From Sthenelais limicola (lineage: Eukaryota; Annelida; Polychaeta; Phyllodocida; Sigalionidae), in contig OW804094.1 of assembly GCA_942159475.1 (NCBI GenBank), positions 23,482,366 through 23,546,365 of the forward strand: DNA of 64,000 nucleotides, given 5' to 3'. The translations under genes and the position numbers were made by a program. The notes below the pieces were generated by a model. The model made no database searches. It was not told the origin of the DNA and worked only from the letters and a program-made list of their open reading frames with translations. Shown here piece by piece: positions 45,343 through 56,422 of the stretch. Numbering within the stretch: position 1 is the first letter of the stretch; the number at the start of each line of letters is the position of its first letter.

Positions 45343-45679
45343 GTTTTGAGAGGGTCTGGGAAAATGTTTAAAAGATCCGTTGGAATGGCCCTATCCTTAG
45401 ACTGTTCCGCTGCTTATAAGGTTGTGTGCAGGTTGTGTGTTCTAGGTGGATTACATTGCTCTGTAAGCTGAAGAATAGTTCTTTTCAATTCAGATTTTAG
45501 GCGATTAATATCCAGATTTCACTTTACTGTTGGCAAATTATTCCACTGGTACCCAGTTGATAACTAAGCGACTTTCAGTCTTTTCCTGTCAGCGGTCTAA
45601 ATTGGAATGAGCATTGGAATGCCATTACCATTATTTCTATTTACACTATATTGGCATTAGTAATTGTTATTAGTAAGAA
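45343..45679. other. Intergenic, nothing recognised
   Basis: No gene or repeat recognised. Confidence 0.4.
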
Positions 45680-46012
45680 TAGGGGACTTGCATATGCGAC
45701 TGCGCATGTCTGGTACAGAGCATCATGGGATGGATTTTGATGAAATCTGACAAACGAATATTTGGGAACATTACAAGAATGTTTTCACCAATACTACAGC
45801 TTTTATAAATGTTCTATGAAAACCAAATGCATGATGGGAACGATGGAGGCTTGTGTTATAGAAACATGTGTAACACATGGATATTGACATTAGAACATTG
45901 ATAAATGTTCCATGCTAAACATGGCATGGTTTCTATAGATTTTATGCTGTACCATTAGTCCCATAATGCCATGCGAATCAGGATTCAAAATGGCGGCTAG
46001 GCAACTCCCCTA
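45680..46012 (-). mobile_element. MITE-C
   Basis: 333 bp, tips TAGGGGACTTGCATATGCG / GGCAACTCCCCTA. Confidence 0.85.
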
Positions 46013-46068
46013 TTTATACAAATTATAGACTTGACCATCATTCACAGCAGAGTTACAAATCATCACAA

Positions 46069-46413
46069 TAGGGGACTTGCATAGCCGCCATTTTGAATCT
46101 AGATTCACATTGAATTATGGGACTAATGGTACACTCTAAAATCTATATAAAACATACCATGTTCAGCATGGAATATTTATCAATGCTCTAATGTCAATAT
46201 CCATGTGTTATATATGTTTTCATAACAATAGTCCCCATCCTTCCCATCATGCATTTGGTTTTCATAGATCATTTATACAAGCTGTGATATTGGTGAAAAG
46301 ATTCTTGCAATTTTCGATAAAATTGTTGTCAAATATTGTATGGCAAATTTCAACAGAATCCATCCCAGGATGCACTGGGACAGACATGCGCAGTGAGACA
46401 TGCAACTCCCCTA
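46069..46413 (+). mobile_element. MITE-C
   Basis: 345 bp, inverted relative to the copy ending 57 bp upstream; tips TAGGGGACTTGCATAGCCGC / GCAACTCCCCTA. Confidence 0.85.
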
Positions 46414-46456
46414 TTATCTCCTATCTGTTCTAAAAGGATTAAAGACAGACATTAAG

Positions 46457-46536
46457 GGGCTGCTGGTGCATTGTTTGGTGTATAAATCATCGGCTTCACC
46501 TCAGGATTATACACCAAACAGTGCACTAGCAGGCCC
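46457..46536. repeat. 80-bp hairpin
   Basis: Arms GGGCTGCTGGTGCATTGTTT / AAACAGTGCACTAGCAGGCC continue through TTGGTGTATAA; loop about 17 bases. The size is pre-miRNA-like, but no expression evidence can be read from sequence. Confidence 0.6.
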
Positions 46537-46644
46537 GAAATGGCGGTTATTGATAGCTCCAAGAATAGTAACTAATGGTTCACAAAGCAAATTGATTAGC
46601 TCCTTTAGTCCATCCTTTACAATTCAACCCACGCAAACGATTCT

Positions 46645-46864
46645 GGGTCAGATTTTCAGAAAATGTGCAATCAGCAGCTCTACAAATTTGTTAACTTCTG
46701 TTCAGACAGAAAAATGATAGATAATGGGTATATCAGAGTATCTTTGGCATTGTGTTGATTAAATATATCTTTTCTATTGTGTTAAACTGCATTTTGAACG
46801 TCACTTTTGGGTTATTTGAGAGGAGTGATGCAGGTGAATTGTACATTTTCTAACAATCAGACCC
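46645..46864 (+). mobile_element. MITE-A
   Basis: Diverged copy with tips GGGTCAGATTTTCAG / AATCAGACCC; flanks TTCT and TTCA. Confidence 0.75.
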
Positions 46865-47140
46865 TTCAAGCTCTTTAAAGATAACATCAAATTCGTTAAG
46901 CCTTTATGGATCTAAATTCCTCCCATGAAATCTAACCCATTAAGTATGAAAAACGCCAGCAGCTGGGGACTGGTCCCCTAGGAGTGTAACACAGTGCACA
47001 GTAGAGATAAGAGTAATCAGTTATGTCATCAGCACCTACAGTAACTCTACTGTCTGACAGCAGTAATAAAAAGTCATTTGTTTTGCCCAGACATACAGCA
47101 TACATAAGAACATAACTCCTCCTTAAAACCCCATAATGGA
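46865..47140. other. Intergenic, nothing recognised
   Basis: No gene or repeat recognised. Confidence 0.35.
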
Positions 47141-47800
47141 TTAAGTCCTCGGAAAATGTACACTTGACAGATCTATATAATTATAGATCATACTGCTAAA
47201 TTTGGCTGAACAAAATGTATCACAAGCGTGAAATAGTTAGGGAAATAAACTTTATTTTAAAAAAAAGAAAAAAAAGTAAATACTAGTGTAGTGGGTCCGC
47301 CCATTAAAAGCGTGGTGACGCTGACATACTATCGACCCTAGCGGCAGCAGGTAACATCTCTACCAGTGCCAGGCATGAACATCAGTCTCCGTCCAGTCTC
47401 CAGCCAGTCCCGCCAGGTGGTGACTCACGACCATTGCAAAGTCGCCACTGAAGACACCCTTTCACAGGTGGTAGGAACATTCTACACCTCCATTGTCATG
47501 GGATCGCACAGTCACTTAACGGACTCGGACAGCGCTGAGGAACACAATACTTCGGTTGTTCAAATTAAGCTCTTGCACTTTACGATTGTAACTGTGTTTT
47601 GAGATCAATAAACCTGGTCAAATGAATTTACCCTCGTTTGTTAATTCCTTTCACGAAACTCACGACTCGAGCCCACAAATCTGCGGTTCATTACACTAGT
47701 TATATTAATTTGACTACATTTGGTATTTCGTTGATTCAAAGTATATGTTGGTTCATGTTGAACTGTATTTTGAACCTCAATTTGAGTCCAGATGCCAAAC
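47141..47800 (+). mobile_element. MITE-A remnant split by a solo LTR
   Basis: Left part GGAAAATGTACACTTGACAG to TTTGGCTGAAC. The right part resumes after the LTR with TTTGGTATTTCGTTGATTC and AACTGTATTTTGAAC. Both tips are lost. Confidence 0.5.
47287..47695 (+). mobile_element. Solo LTR, probably Ty3/gypsy type
   Basis: 409 bp starting TGTAGTGGGTCCGCCC and ending CGGTTCATTACA (TG...CA), flanked by CTAG on both sides (47283-47286, 47696-47699). A polyadenylation signal AATAAA is at 47607-47612. No internal region, so left by recombination between the LTRs of a former full element. The 78-codon ORF inside is not considered real. Confidence 0.8.
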
Positions 47801-48013
47801 CAACTAGCCCAGATTTTAACCTACACAGTGAAATGAATTTGCTCTATCAGCTTCTATTGGAACCAAATATTTTTTGATATATGAATTATACAGTTTGGTG
47901 TTAGGTAGGTTAAGATGCACAAGACACTAGCGGATTGTGTAGAAATCCCATTACAGGTGAATCAAGCCCAGAAGTATCACTTTATGAGGATTGGGAAGGC
48001 GAATAGTACATTT

Positions 48014-48230
48014 GGGTCAGACCTTTGGAAAATGTAGAATTCAACTTGGCCAATCTTCTCAAATAACCCAAATTCAAAATACAGTTCAACCTAACCAAAC
48101 AGATGGCTAGAATCAATGCAATGCCTAATATACTCGAATTTACCTACTATTGACCAAATTGCAGCCTCATTTAGCAGAATTCACTAAATGTGTACAGCTG
48201 CCAATTGTACATTTTCAAAAGATCTGACCC
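48014..48230 (-). mobile_element. MITE-A
   Basis: 217 bp with duplication ATTT on both sides. Confidence 0.83.
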
Positions 48231-48254
48231 ATTTTCGGAGGAATTCTCCCATAT

Positions 48255-48508
48255 GGATCAGATTGTCAGAAAATTCAACCTTCAAGTACACTTGTGAAGT
48301 GCAATTCATCCTCACCAATCCTTTCAAATAACCCAAATTTAAGTGAAAAGTGACGTTCCAAATGCATTTTAGCATGCCATAATAAAAGATTAATCAATAC
48401 AATGCCAGATACTCTGATAACCCATTATTTATCCCTTTTCTGTCTAATTTAACAGAAGTTACCACATTTGTAGAGCTGTTGATTGTACATTTTCTGAAAA
48501 TCTGACCG
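48255..48508 (-). mobile_element. MITE-A, diverged
   Basis: 254 bp, tips GGATCAGATTGTCAG / CTGAAAATCTGACCG, duplication ATAT. Confidence 0.8.
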
Positions 48509-48656
48509 ATATACTATATCTAACCCCATAGAGGTAGAAGTGCATGGAGCAGATAGCAATAATCAGTTGTGACATCACCAGCCTTATCCTATAGTGGTAC
48601 AAGAAGCTGTCCTTCTCTCTCCCACTGAGGCCTGCTGGGTATTTATATAGGTTCTA

Positions 48657-49005
48657 TAGGGGAGTTGCATACCCGCCATTTTGAATCTTGATTCGCATTG
48701 AATTACGGGACTAATGGTACAGTGAACAATCTACAGAAAACATGCCATGTTCAGCATGTAATAATTATCAATATTCTTATGTCAATATACATGTCTTATA
48801 CATGTTTCCATGATTTGATACATGTCTTATCCATGATTCCATGCGTTTGGTTTTCATAGATCATTTATAAAAGCTATGATATTGGTGAAAACACTTTTGC
48901 AATTTTCGATATAAATGGTGCCAAATATTTGTTTGCCAGATTTCATCAGAATCCATCCCAGCATGCACTGCATAGACATGCGCAGTGAGACATGCAAATC
49001 CCCTA
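48657..49005 (+). mobile_element. MITE-C
   Basis: 349 bp, tips TAGGGGAGTTGCATACCCGC / CATGCAAATCCCCTA. Confidence 0.85.
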
Positions 49006-49295
49006 TAGGGGCTTGGGATCGTGCATCATGCCTCTTCCAGTGGACGGGATTAAATTAATTAATTAAATTAATTATCAGCTGCATTAGAATGTGAAACATA
49101 GCTCATCTCCTTGTCATGATGTATTTAGTGGTCCCTGAAATAAAAACTAATCTTGAGACATATTGTTTTATTGCTTTTGTGTTTCACTCAGCCATCTTCC
49201 TCAAGTCAAAGATTAAAATAAATCCATCCATAGGCCATTTTATCATAGATATTGTACACCGGTGATAGGTATTAACATCTCTCCATACTATATGT

Positions 49296-49765
49296 GTGAT
49301 GTGTTTCAGAAAAATGAGTCACAAGTCGCAAAATTCATATTTTTAAAAGTCATTTATTCACAAGATCTCCTTTTTGGAATGTTTTCATTTTTGGAGTATC
49401 TAGTCAAATAGGTCATGTAGATACATGAACTAAATTTCTGGACAGTGTATCAAATATATACATGCATTTCGAAGATCATCCTATGGAGTACATTACCTGC
49501 TTTACTAGTAATTTTTCACCCCAAAATATTGAAAACTTTTTTTTCAGAAATACAAATATCAAACTTAAAATATAGAAATACTTTTCCCTGATGAAGGGCA
49601 CCCTATAGCCCGAAACGTTGGAAACAATAAAGTAAAAAAATACACTACCGATTTTTCGAAATTGTCTGTCAGAATTTGCAGTGATATCTCTACATTTTCA
49701 ACCATATAGAAATACTTATTTAATGTCCTTAATGTTTACCACCATTGGATGTGGATCATGAACCA
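49296..49765 (+). mobile_element. MITE-B interrupted by a small retroposon
   Basis: Starts GTGATGTGTTTCAG, follows the family to TATAGAAATACTT, is broken at 49584-49707, continues AGAAATACTTATTTAATG to about 49765 and stops; right tip absent. Confidence 0.7.
49584..49707 (+). mobile_element. Small retroposon with hammerhead-like core, copy 2
   Basis: About 124 bp inserted in MITE-B, flanked by a direct repeat ATATAGAAATACTT of about 14 bp, a retroposon-length target duplication. It begins CCTGATGAAGGGC, then CCCTATAGCCCGAAACGTTGG and AATAAAG. CTGATGA + GC stem + GAAAC is the arrangement of a hammerhead ribozyme core, but stem I/III partners are not apparent. Confidence 0.6.
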
Positions 49766-49794
49766 AGTTCGTGCAGATGCAATCCACCTATATG

Positions 49795-50122
49795 GGATGT
49801 GCACATCCATCACAATGCATACTGGGATGGTTTCAGTTCAAATCTTACATTCAAATATTTAGCAACATTTGTATTGAATAGTGAAAGGATCTTTTTAACA
49901 ATATCATAGCTTGTGTAAATGATCTATGAAAACCAAATGCATGATGGGAAGGATGACGGCGTGTTCGATGGAAACATGTAAAACACATGGTTATTTACAT
50001 GAAATCAGTGTTAAATATTCCATGCTGAACATACCATGTTTTCTGTACCTTTTGCACTGACTTACAAATCCCCTAATTCTATGCGAATCGAGATTCAAGA
50101 TGGTGGACATGCAAGTCCCCTA
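49795..50122 (-). mobile_element. MITE-C, left tip decayed
   Basis: Ends TGGACATGCAAGTCCCCTA and follows the family in minus orientation; the left tip is altered. Confidence 0.75.
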
Positions 50123-50147
50123 TTGGCAGCTCTGCTGCTCACCATAT

Positions 50148-50383
50148 GGGTCAGATCTTCCGAAAATGTACAATTTGACTTCAGCAATCCTTTCAAATAA
50201 CACAAATTAAAGACAATAATGATCTTCAAAATTCAGTTTAACACAACCAAACACATCCTTTAAATCAACTCAATACCAAATATACTCAGATATACCTAGT
50301 TATAACCATTTTTCAGTCTTAATTTAGCAGAATTTACTAAATATGTAGATCTGCCAATTATACATTTTCTTAAAATCTGACCC
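50148..50383 (-). mobile_element. MITE-A
   Basis: 236 bp; flanks ATAT and ACAT. Confidence 0.8.
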
Positions 50384-50968
50384 ACATACATTGGAGTAGC
50401 TCTTTTATGGAGCAGTAGAAGCAGGTGCTCCTCAACTGCTCCTCCTCATCACTCGTTATCTACTCACCCATCCATCCACCCATAAATACACTCTCTTACT
50501 CTAACCAACGAGTATGGAACAGGAGAGTGGGGACTATGTCCGATGCTATACCCGAGCTTGTTTGACCCTGCTGTGTAACACAGTAAGGGGTCTGGTGGAG
50601 GAAATCGGGGAAAGGACCATAAATGGCCATAAAAGGCCACAAAATTTCAACTCATTAATTTATACAGAGAAATGGAAATATCACAACATTTAACATTGTT
50701 CCGATCTGATTTGAAGAATTACCATGAGACCTAGGGATGGAGAAATCATAGGCTACACATTGATATGTTTTATGTGCTTCAAATCAAATCGGATCATATG
50801 ATCAAATGGAAAAAACTGGAAAAAAAATTAGTCACCAAATGAATTACTTCATGATACTTGCTCAGTTTTATTTTATTTTCACAAATCAGGTGTACAGGGC
50901 CCGAGCTATAGATGTTCTGAACCTGATTGTCAACTTATAAATCAGATTTATGCAATATTTAAACAATA
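50384..50968. other. Intergenic, nothing recognised
   Basis: No gene or repeat recognised. Confidence 0.35.
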
Positions 50969-51211
50969 ATGAAAGAAACTTCACTTCCACCTCCAAAACG
51001 GAAAATGAGAGGGGAGACTGAAGGCCCTTTAAGAACTTACAAACAACCTCGGATGAAAGGGGTGACCGCCTGGGCCATCAGATTCCAAGATAAGAGGGGC
51101 AAATTTGTTACATCTTTCTGCCGACTCATGAATCCCCACTCTCTTGAATTTATTCTCGTTGCTCTAACTCACTTGTTGGGCTGGTCTACAGATGCTAGAG
51201 CCCAACAATAG
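50969..51211 (+). CDS. Hypothetical 80-residue ORF cut by MITE-C
   Basis: An open frame from ATG in a good context (AATAATGA), lysine/proline-rich at the start (ETSLPPPKRKMRGET), then GVTAWAIRFQDKRGKFVTSF and a hydrophobic stretch. I recognise no family. Its stop TAG is the first three bases of the MITE-C at 51209; without that element it would end two codons later anyway. It may be a transposon-derived or exon fragment, or chance. Confidence 0.2.
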   Translation: MKETSLPPPKRKMRGETEGPLRTYKQPRMKGVTAWAIRFQDKRGKFVTSFCRLMNPHSLEFILVALTHLLGWSTDARAQQ

Positions 51212-51553
51212 GGGATTTGTATAGCCGCCATTTTGAATCTTGATTCGCATGGAATTATGGGACTAATGGTACAGTCTAAAATCCATAGAACTCATGCAAT
51301 GTTCAGCATGGAATATTTATCAATGTTCTAATGTCAATATCCATGTGTTATATGTGTTTCCATAAGACAAACCTTCATCTTTCCCATCATGCATTTGGTT
51401 TTCATAGATGATTTACACAAGCTATGATATTGGTGAAAACATTCTTGCAATTTTCGATAAAATATTGCCAAATATTCGTATGTCAGATTTCTTCAGGATC
51501 CATCCCAGCATGCACTGTAATAGACATGCGCAGTGAGACATGCAACTCCCCTA
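51209..51553 (+). mobile_element. MITE-C
   Basis: 345 bp, tips TAGGGGATTTGTATAGCCGC / CATGCAACTCCCCTA. Confidence 0.85.
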
Positions 51554-51747
51554 TTCTAGGCCCCAATGACGCTATAATGACGTCCTAATGAAGTTTCTTA
51601 TACTATTGTAAAATCATTGCCTTAACTTTAACAGATTCTGCCATAATTTTATTTAAATAGGTTTTTATTCATCGAAACGCATCAGTCAGGCCACCTACTG
51701 GTTCATGGACTAGACCCTCCTTGTTCACGCCACCTCCCATATTCCTT

Positions 51748-51981
51748 GGGTCAAATTTAAGAAAATGTACAATTGGCAGCTCTACACATTTAGTAAATTC
51801 TGCTAAATCAGGCTGCAATTTGGTCAATACTAGTTAAATTCGGGTATATTTGGCATTGCATTGATTATAGCAATCTGTTTGGTTAGGCTGAACTGTATTT
51901 TGAACTTTATTTTCGTCTGAAATTTGGCTTATTTGAGAGGATTGGTGAAGGTGAATTGTACATTTTCTAAAAATCTGACCC
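51748..51981 (+). mobile_element. MITE-A
   Basis: 234 bp; flanks CCTT and TCTT, a one-mismatch duplication. Confidence 0.82.
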
Positions 51982-52114
51982 TCTTATCCTACCGCTCTCC
52001 ATGACCACGCTCACCGGATCACTAATTGTTATCACGGGGGAAGGGGGGAGGGGGAGGGTATGACCAGCAGGCCAGGAGGTCATATCTGGACATTGGCGGA
52101 TCGCGATTGGATAA

Positions 52115-52560
52115 AGCGGTCCGGCCACTGTCGACAAAATGGTGTCGATGCAAAGTTGTTGCAAAGATGATGTAATTGCCGGCGATGCACGTTGATGAGG
52201 GTTATCGGTGGTGGCATCGTCTTGACATTGACAAGCAAAAAAAGATCGGCAACTTAGTTTCATGCTTTTATATGTGCAATCTGATCGCCTAGGCATCGCT
52301 TACGCATCACTTTGGTCATTACCTCCATTGAAATTGCACTGATGCAAAATCACATCGACGGGAAATATCAAACATGTTTGATATTCATTGCTACCCTTAC
52401 CGATGCAATTTTTACATCGCCCGGTCATCGCTGGCTTTTGCCAAAGGCATAGCGATGACAAGTCAATGCAAAGACAATGCAATCAATTTCTCAAAAATCT
52501 TATCAACTACTTCATCGCCAACGCATCGCCAGCGATTTTGTCGACAGTGGCCGGACCGCT
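52115..52560. mobile_element. MITE-I with TAA duplication
   Basis: 446 bp with inverted ends AGCGGTCCGGCCACTGTCGA / complement (28 bases perfect) and 3-bp TAA on both sides (52112-52114, 52561-52563), as in PIF/Harbinger. The interior is dense in GCATCGC/GCGATG motifs and has a 22-bp perfect palindrome AATATCAAACA/TGTTTGATATT at 52362-52383. Confidence 0.82.
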
Positions 52561-52708
52561 TAAGGCAGAGATAACTGTGTGTTCCTGCCTCACTGTCATT
52601 TATCATTTATGCCTGTTGCGGATTGGATCCTGAATATATTAAGGCAATTAATTGGTCCAGTCAGGATAAGCCAATCAGACCGATCTATGTGTAATCTACT
52701 TGGTATAT

Positions 52709-53112
52709 GCGATCTGTTTCAGAAAAATGAGTCATAAGTCGCAAAAAAAAAGATTTTGAGATACCATTATATTTGAAAAGAGGAGATCAAGCCGATTCCA
52801 ATGATAGTAAACAGTTTAATAATCTAATAACTATTTCTAGATCTTAAGTTTGATATTTTCGTTTTTGAAAAAATAGTTTCCAATATTTCTAAACAGTAAA
52901 GTAACTAAATGTACGGTAGTCCATATGAGTACCTTTAAAACTAAAGGATATTATTACATAGATTGTCCTGAAATTTGATACATCGATTGATATAGCTATA
53001 AGTGACAAACCCTCCACAAATCAGGACATTCCAATAATGTGATATTGTGAAAAGAACAATTTGAAAAATATCAATTTTGCGACTTGTGACTCATTTTCCT
53101 GAAACACATCAC
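52709..53112 (-). mobile_element. MITE-B
   Basis: 404 bp; left tip mutated (GCGATCTG), right tip CACATCAC; flanks ATAT and AATT. Confidence 0.82.
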
Positions 53113-53319
53113 AATTATTATAAACACAATGAACGATGACCAGAGCCTCTTCTTTACTAGCTCAGTCCTGGACTTGAAAACATAACCTTGTGTGTAGCTG
53201 TGTGTGTTTGTATTGATTTATTTCTCCCTCGGCTGCCGACCCTAAAATTACATATTTCACAAGAATGACCCAGAATTCTTCACTATTTTCAATTTCCTAG
53301 ATTAATTAAGTAAAATGTA

Positions 53320-53645
53320 GGTATATACATAGATTTCACTGACGTCACGGCCCTCGCCATGTCTGGGGTCCACTTAGATGCCTATGTATGCTGCGATACT
53401 TGAATATACTGTTTTCTGGCTGTTTTAACCTTTACCAGTTTTAATCTGCCTCAATAATATCTTCGTGATAGGTTAGATAACCTGCCTTAAGTGTAGTATT
53501 ACCCAAGTATCTACTCTTGTGAGGTTTATCAACTTTGTTTTGATACCCCCGCCATAGGCGGCAAGCCTAGTGGTGACCCCCACAATGGCGGCCAGTGTGA
53601 TACCCGAGCCTACTGGGTGACGTCATGTGAAATCTATGTATATAC
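53320..53645. mobile_element. MITE-M
   Basis: 326 bp with about 28-base inverted ends GTATATACATAGATTTCAC...TGACGTCAC, flanked by TA (53318-53319, 53646-53647). It sits exactly at the left tip of the 8-kb element. Confidence 0.75.
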
Positions 53646-53829
53646 TACACTCTCCCGCGCAACGTATCCGCGCGATACAAAATTGGATACGAAATTCTTG
53701 TACCCACTTTTGATACGAAATTTTTCGTCTCAGCGTATTCGCGCGGCGTTTTTCGTACCGGTGATTCGCGCAGCGTTTTTCGTATCGGTGGTTCGTGCAC
53801 TCAGAAATCTATTTTTAGCGCAGTGGTAG

Positions 53830-54860
53830 CGTGGTGGGCCAGGATTCAGGGGGGGGACGGGGACGGTGAATTTCACATGGGGGGCGGCAGGGTGAAAACG
53901 GAAAATATTCACTTTAATTAATGGTTTGTTTCTATCCGGTATTATATTGCAATTAATGTACTGTACTGTACCATGCTGTATGAAGAAAAGATGCATTATT
54001 ATCGGCAAAAGAGAAGACAAGACAATGGTTACATTACATACATTTTATTCCTTTATTATTTCACACTCCAGTCACATATCATATATATAACTTTCATTTG
54101 CATTTTACATATGTAAAATTCCCTCTGCTGTGCAGATCGTCCAGGGAGACCATTAAAGCCCAAACACAATAATACAAACCCACAGATTTTTTTTTTAAAT
54201 AGCAGAAACATTGTAGTCTCAGGAGTAATTGTGTAGAATATTATAGTAATCGTATCATTATTTACAAGCAGAACCATAAGAAAAGAAGTAACCTCCTCTC
54301 TTACAAGGAGGCAGACATATTGGTGAACAACAGCGCCACTGGTGGTGATTTACATGTATTGGTGACGTCACTGGCCCTCATTGTCTGATTGGTCACCCTA
54401 CTCGGGACATACATGTATATGTAAACAAACATCAACCTTACAACAGATTAATGTCAAGCATTGGTATATACATACTTGTATATGATGTAATATCAGTGAG
54501 AATATTTGAATATTCATACTTTTATAAAACAGATCATACCCGATTTTAGTGTACAACTCTCCCCTCCTACACCAAAACAAAACGCTATATAGCGGCGACG
54601 GCGGCAATGTTTTGACACTTTCACTCCTCTCCCCTGCCTCACCCTAATCCCTAGTAGCTTTAACACCTTCCCCAGCATTTGTTTATGGCATATTCAGGCT
54701 CAAAGGCAACCTGTTGTACATTGCTCATGTGTAAAATACCTAAACCTTCTAAACATATATTATATTTATACATAAATACTTCATGAAATTTAAAATATTC
54801 CAATCGTTGTTAGCAGCAACCCACTATGTCATAAGCCTTGACAGTAGATTGCCATAGAGG
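53830..54860. other. Interior of the 8-kb element, nothing recognised
   Basis: A G-rich patch at 53845-53890 and a small hairpin at about 54280-54312 (CTCCTCTCTTACAAGGAG); no credible ORF. Confidence 0.35.
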
Positions 54861-54879
54861 AAATAATTGGAAGTTAAAT

Positions 54880-55250
54880 CAGGATAATATTGCAATTTCT
54901 CGAAAATCTTTTAGTCTATATGATAGGAGTCCCAGGACAACACAAATAGTGAAAGAACTTTGAAAATTGTTGACGTTTTGGAGTATTTCGGTGCACAAAA
55001 ACCAGAATTGACAATTTCCATCATAGAAATTTTAAATTCAGATTTCTACAGAAAATTGCTATCACATCACTAAAACAACTAAGTATTGGAATTTTTCAAA
55101 AATCTTTTCGTCTATATGATAGGAAGAGTCCCCCAGACAACACAAATAGTGATAGACTTTTGAAAATTGTTGAAGTTTTGGAGTACTTCGGCACAATAAA
55201 AACCAGAATTGACAATTTCCGTCATAGAAATCATTTAAATTATACATTAT
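54880..55250 (+). repeat. About 200-bp tandem duplication
   Basis: 54880-55045 and 55072-55250 share ATCTTTT.GTCTATATGATAGGA, GACAACACAAATAGTGA, TTTTGAAAATTGTTGA and AAAACCAGAATTGACAATTT in order. Confidence 0.75.
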
Positions 55251-56337
55251 AAAATACAAAATACAACCATTTCTCATAGAATACAATAATATCATAAGTA
55301 ATATTGCTTTGGATGACGCACATTTGTCAAGAATTATGTACAATAATCGCAACAAATTAGAGATCTTGGGTAACAGATATAATATTCTTAACTCCATAAC
55401 ATTGAGCAAAACATCGTAACCTTATACAATATACTGTATTTAATTGAATTCAAAATATTCCAGTCATTGATAGCAGAAATCCTAACTTGTAGTAACCTGG
55501 GTAATGTTGCCTATGTTCGAAGACAGTCTTGGCCGACTTCAATAATTATTGAACTTGGTCAGTCCTGTCCAAGTCTGAGATACCTCTATGTATCCCCAAT
55601 CAATTTTGAAAGTCACATGCATCTATATATTTACCCAACCGTCATCACACCACTTATTGGAATAACACTATGGTATCACCTGGATATCAACGCTATAGAA
55701 GTGCAACACAGGAAATATGTAACACTCAGGCAACAATTACCTAAACACACAATCTATGATACATAAATATCAGAAAATATTGTAACAAAGTAGATCATTG
55801 ATATAACATTTCGAAATGACATCAACACACACACTGAGGGACCTCCTGGTAGATCTATCATTAGCACAGAATGGGGTACCCATTTCCAGGTATTCAACTT
55901 ATTGATGTAACTGTATTGAACTGGATAAATATACCTACATACAAATACAAAATACAACCATTTTGCATAAAATACAATAATAAGGTAATGCTGCTTTGAT
56001 ATCAGAACCTGAATATAACTTTGTGTATAAAATTAGTAGACCGGATTTCCAGAAGAATGAGTAGCAGGCAAGAGGCTAACTAACCACCATATAGCAATCT
56101 ACCTGTATGCATGTATGTCTTAGATTCCCCTGCCGCCATGGTAACTTACAAACTTCCATACACCCAATCACCTTGACAAATAATGTGTAAGAGACTGGTG
56201 CATACTCTTTCTAACATTTCTCTTGAGATGTAACTCAGCTAACAAAAGTAAAATTGTTATTCAGCTGACTGGACTTTGAACCATTTTGGGATTTAGCAGA
56301 ACATCTTAATAATATGGAGCTGTGAAGCGTAGGAAAT
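55251..56337. other. Interior of the 8-kb element, nothing recognised
   Basis: Short ORFs on both strands without domains; possibly 3' UTR or downstream of the candidate gene. Confidence 0.3.
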
Positions 56338-56422
56338 TCACATAATGTCTGGAGAATGAGGCAACACTTGTCTCCCTCTTGCAGCTTGCCTTTGTTCCTT
56401 CCTTTCGTTCATGGCAAAACCC
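56338..56422 (-). CDS. Candidate terminal exon, unknown protein
   Basis: Follows a pyrimidine-rich acceptor TTCTTTCTTCTTTAAG. With two bases from the exon at 57742 it reads GGFAMNERKEQRQAARGRQ and on to a TGA stop (56338-56340), giving a basic C-terminus. Phase agrees with its upstream neighbour. No family recognised; could be chance. Confidence 0.35.

Noticed and set aside
47366..47602. 78-residue ORF inside the solo LTR
   Set aside because: LTRs seldom encode protein; no gag or pol motif and a polyadenylation signal lies at its end.
49584..49640. C/D box snoRNA (TGATGA present)
   Set aside because: No box D or terminal stem at the expected positions; retroposon features explain it better.
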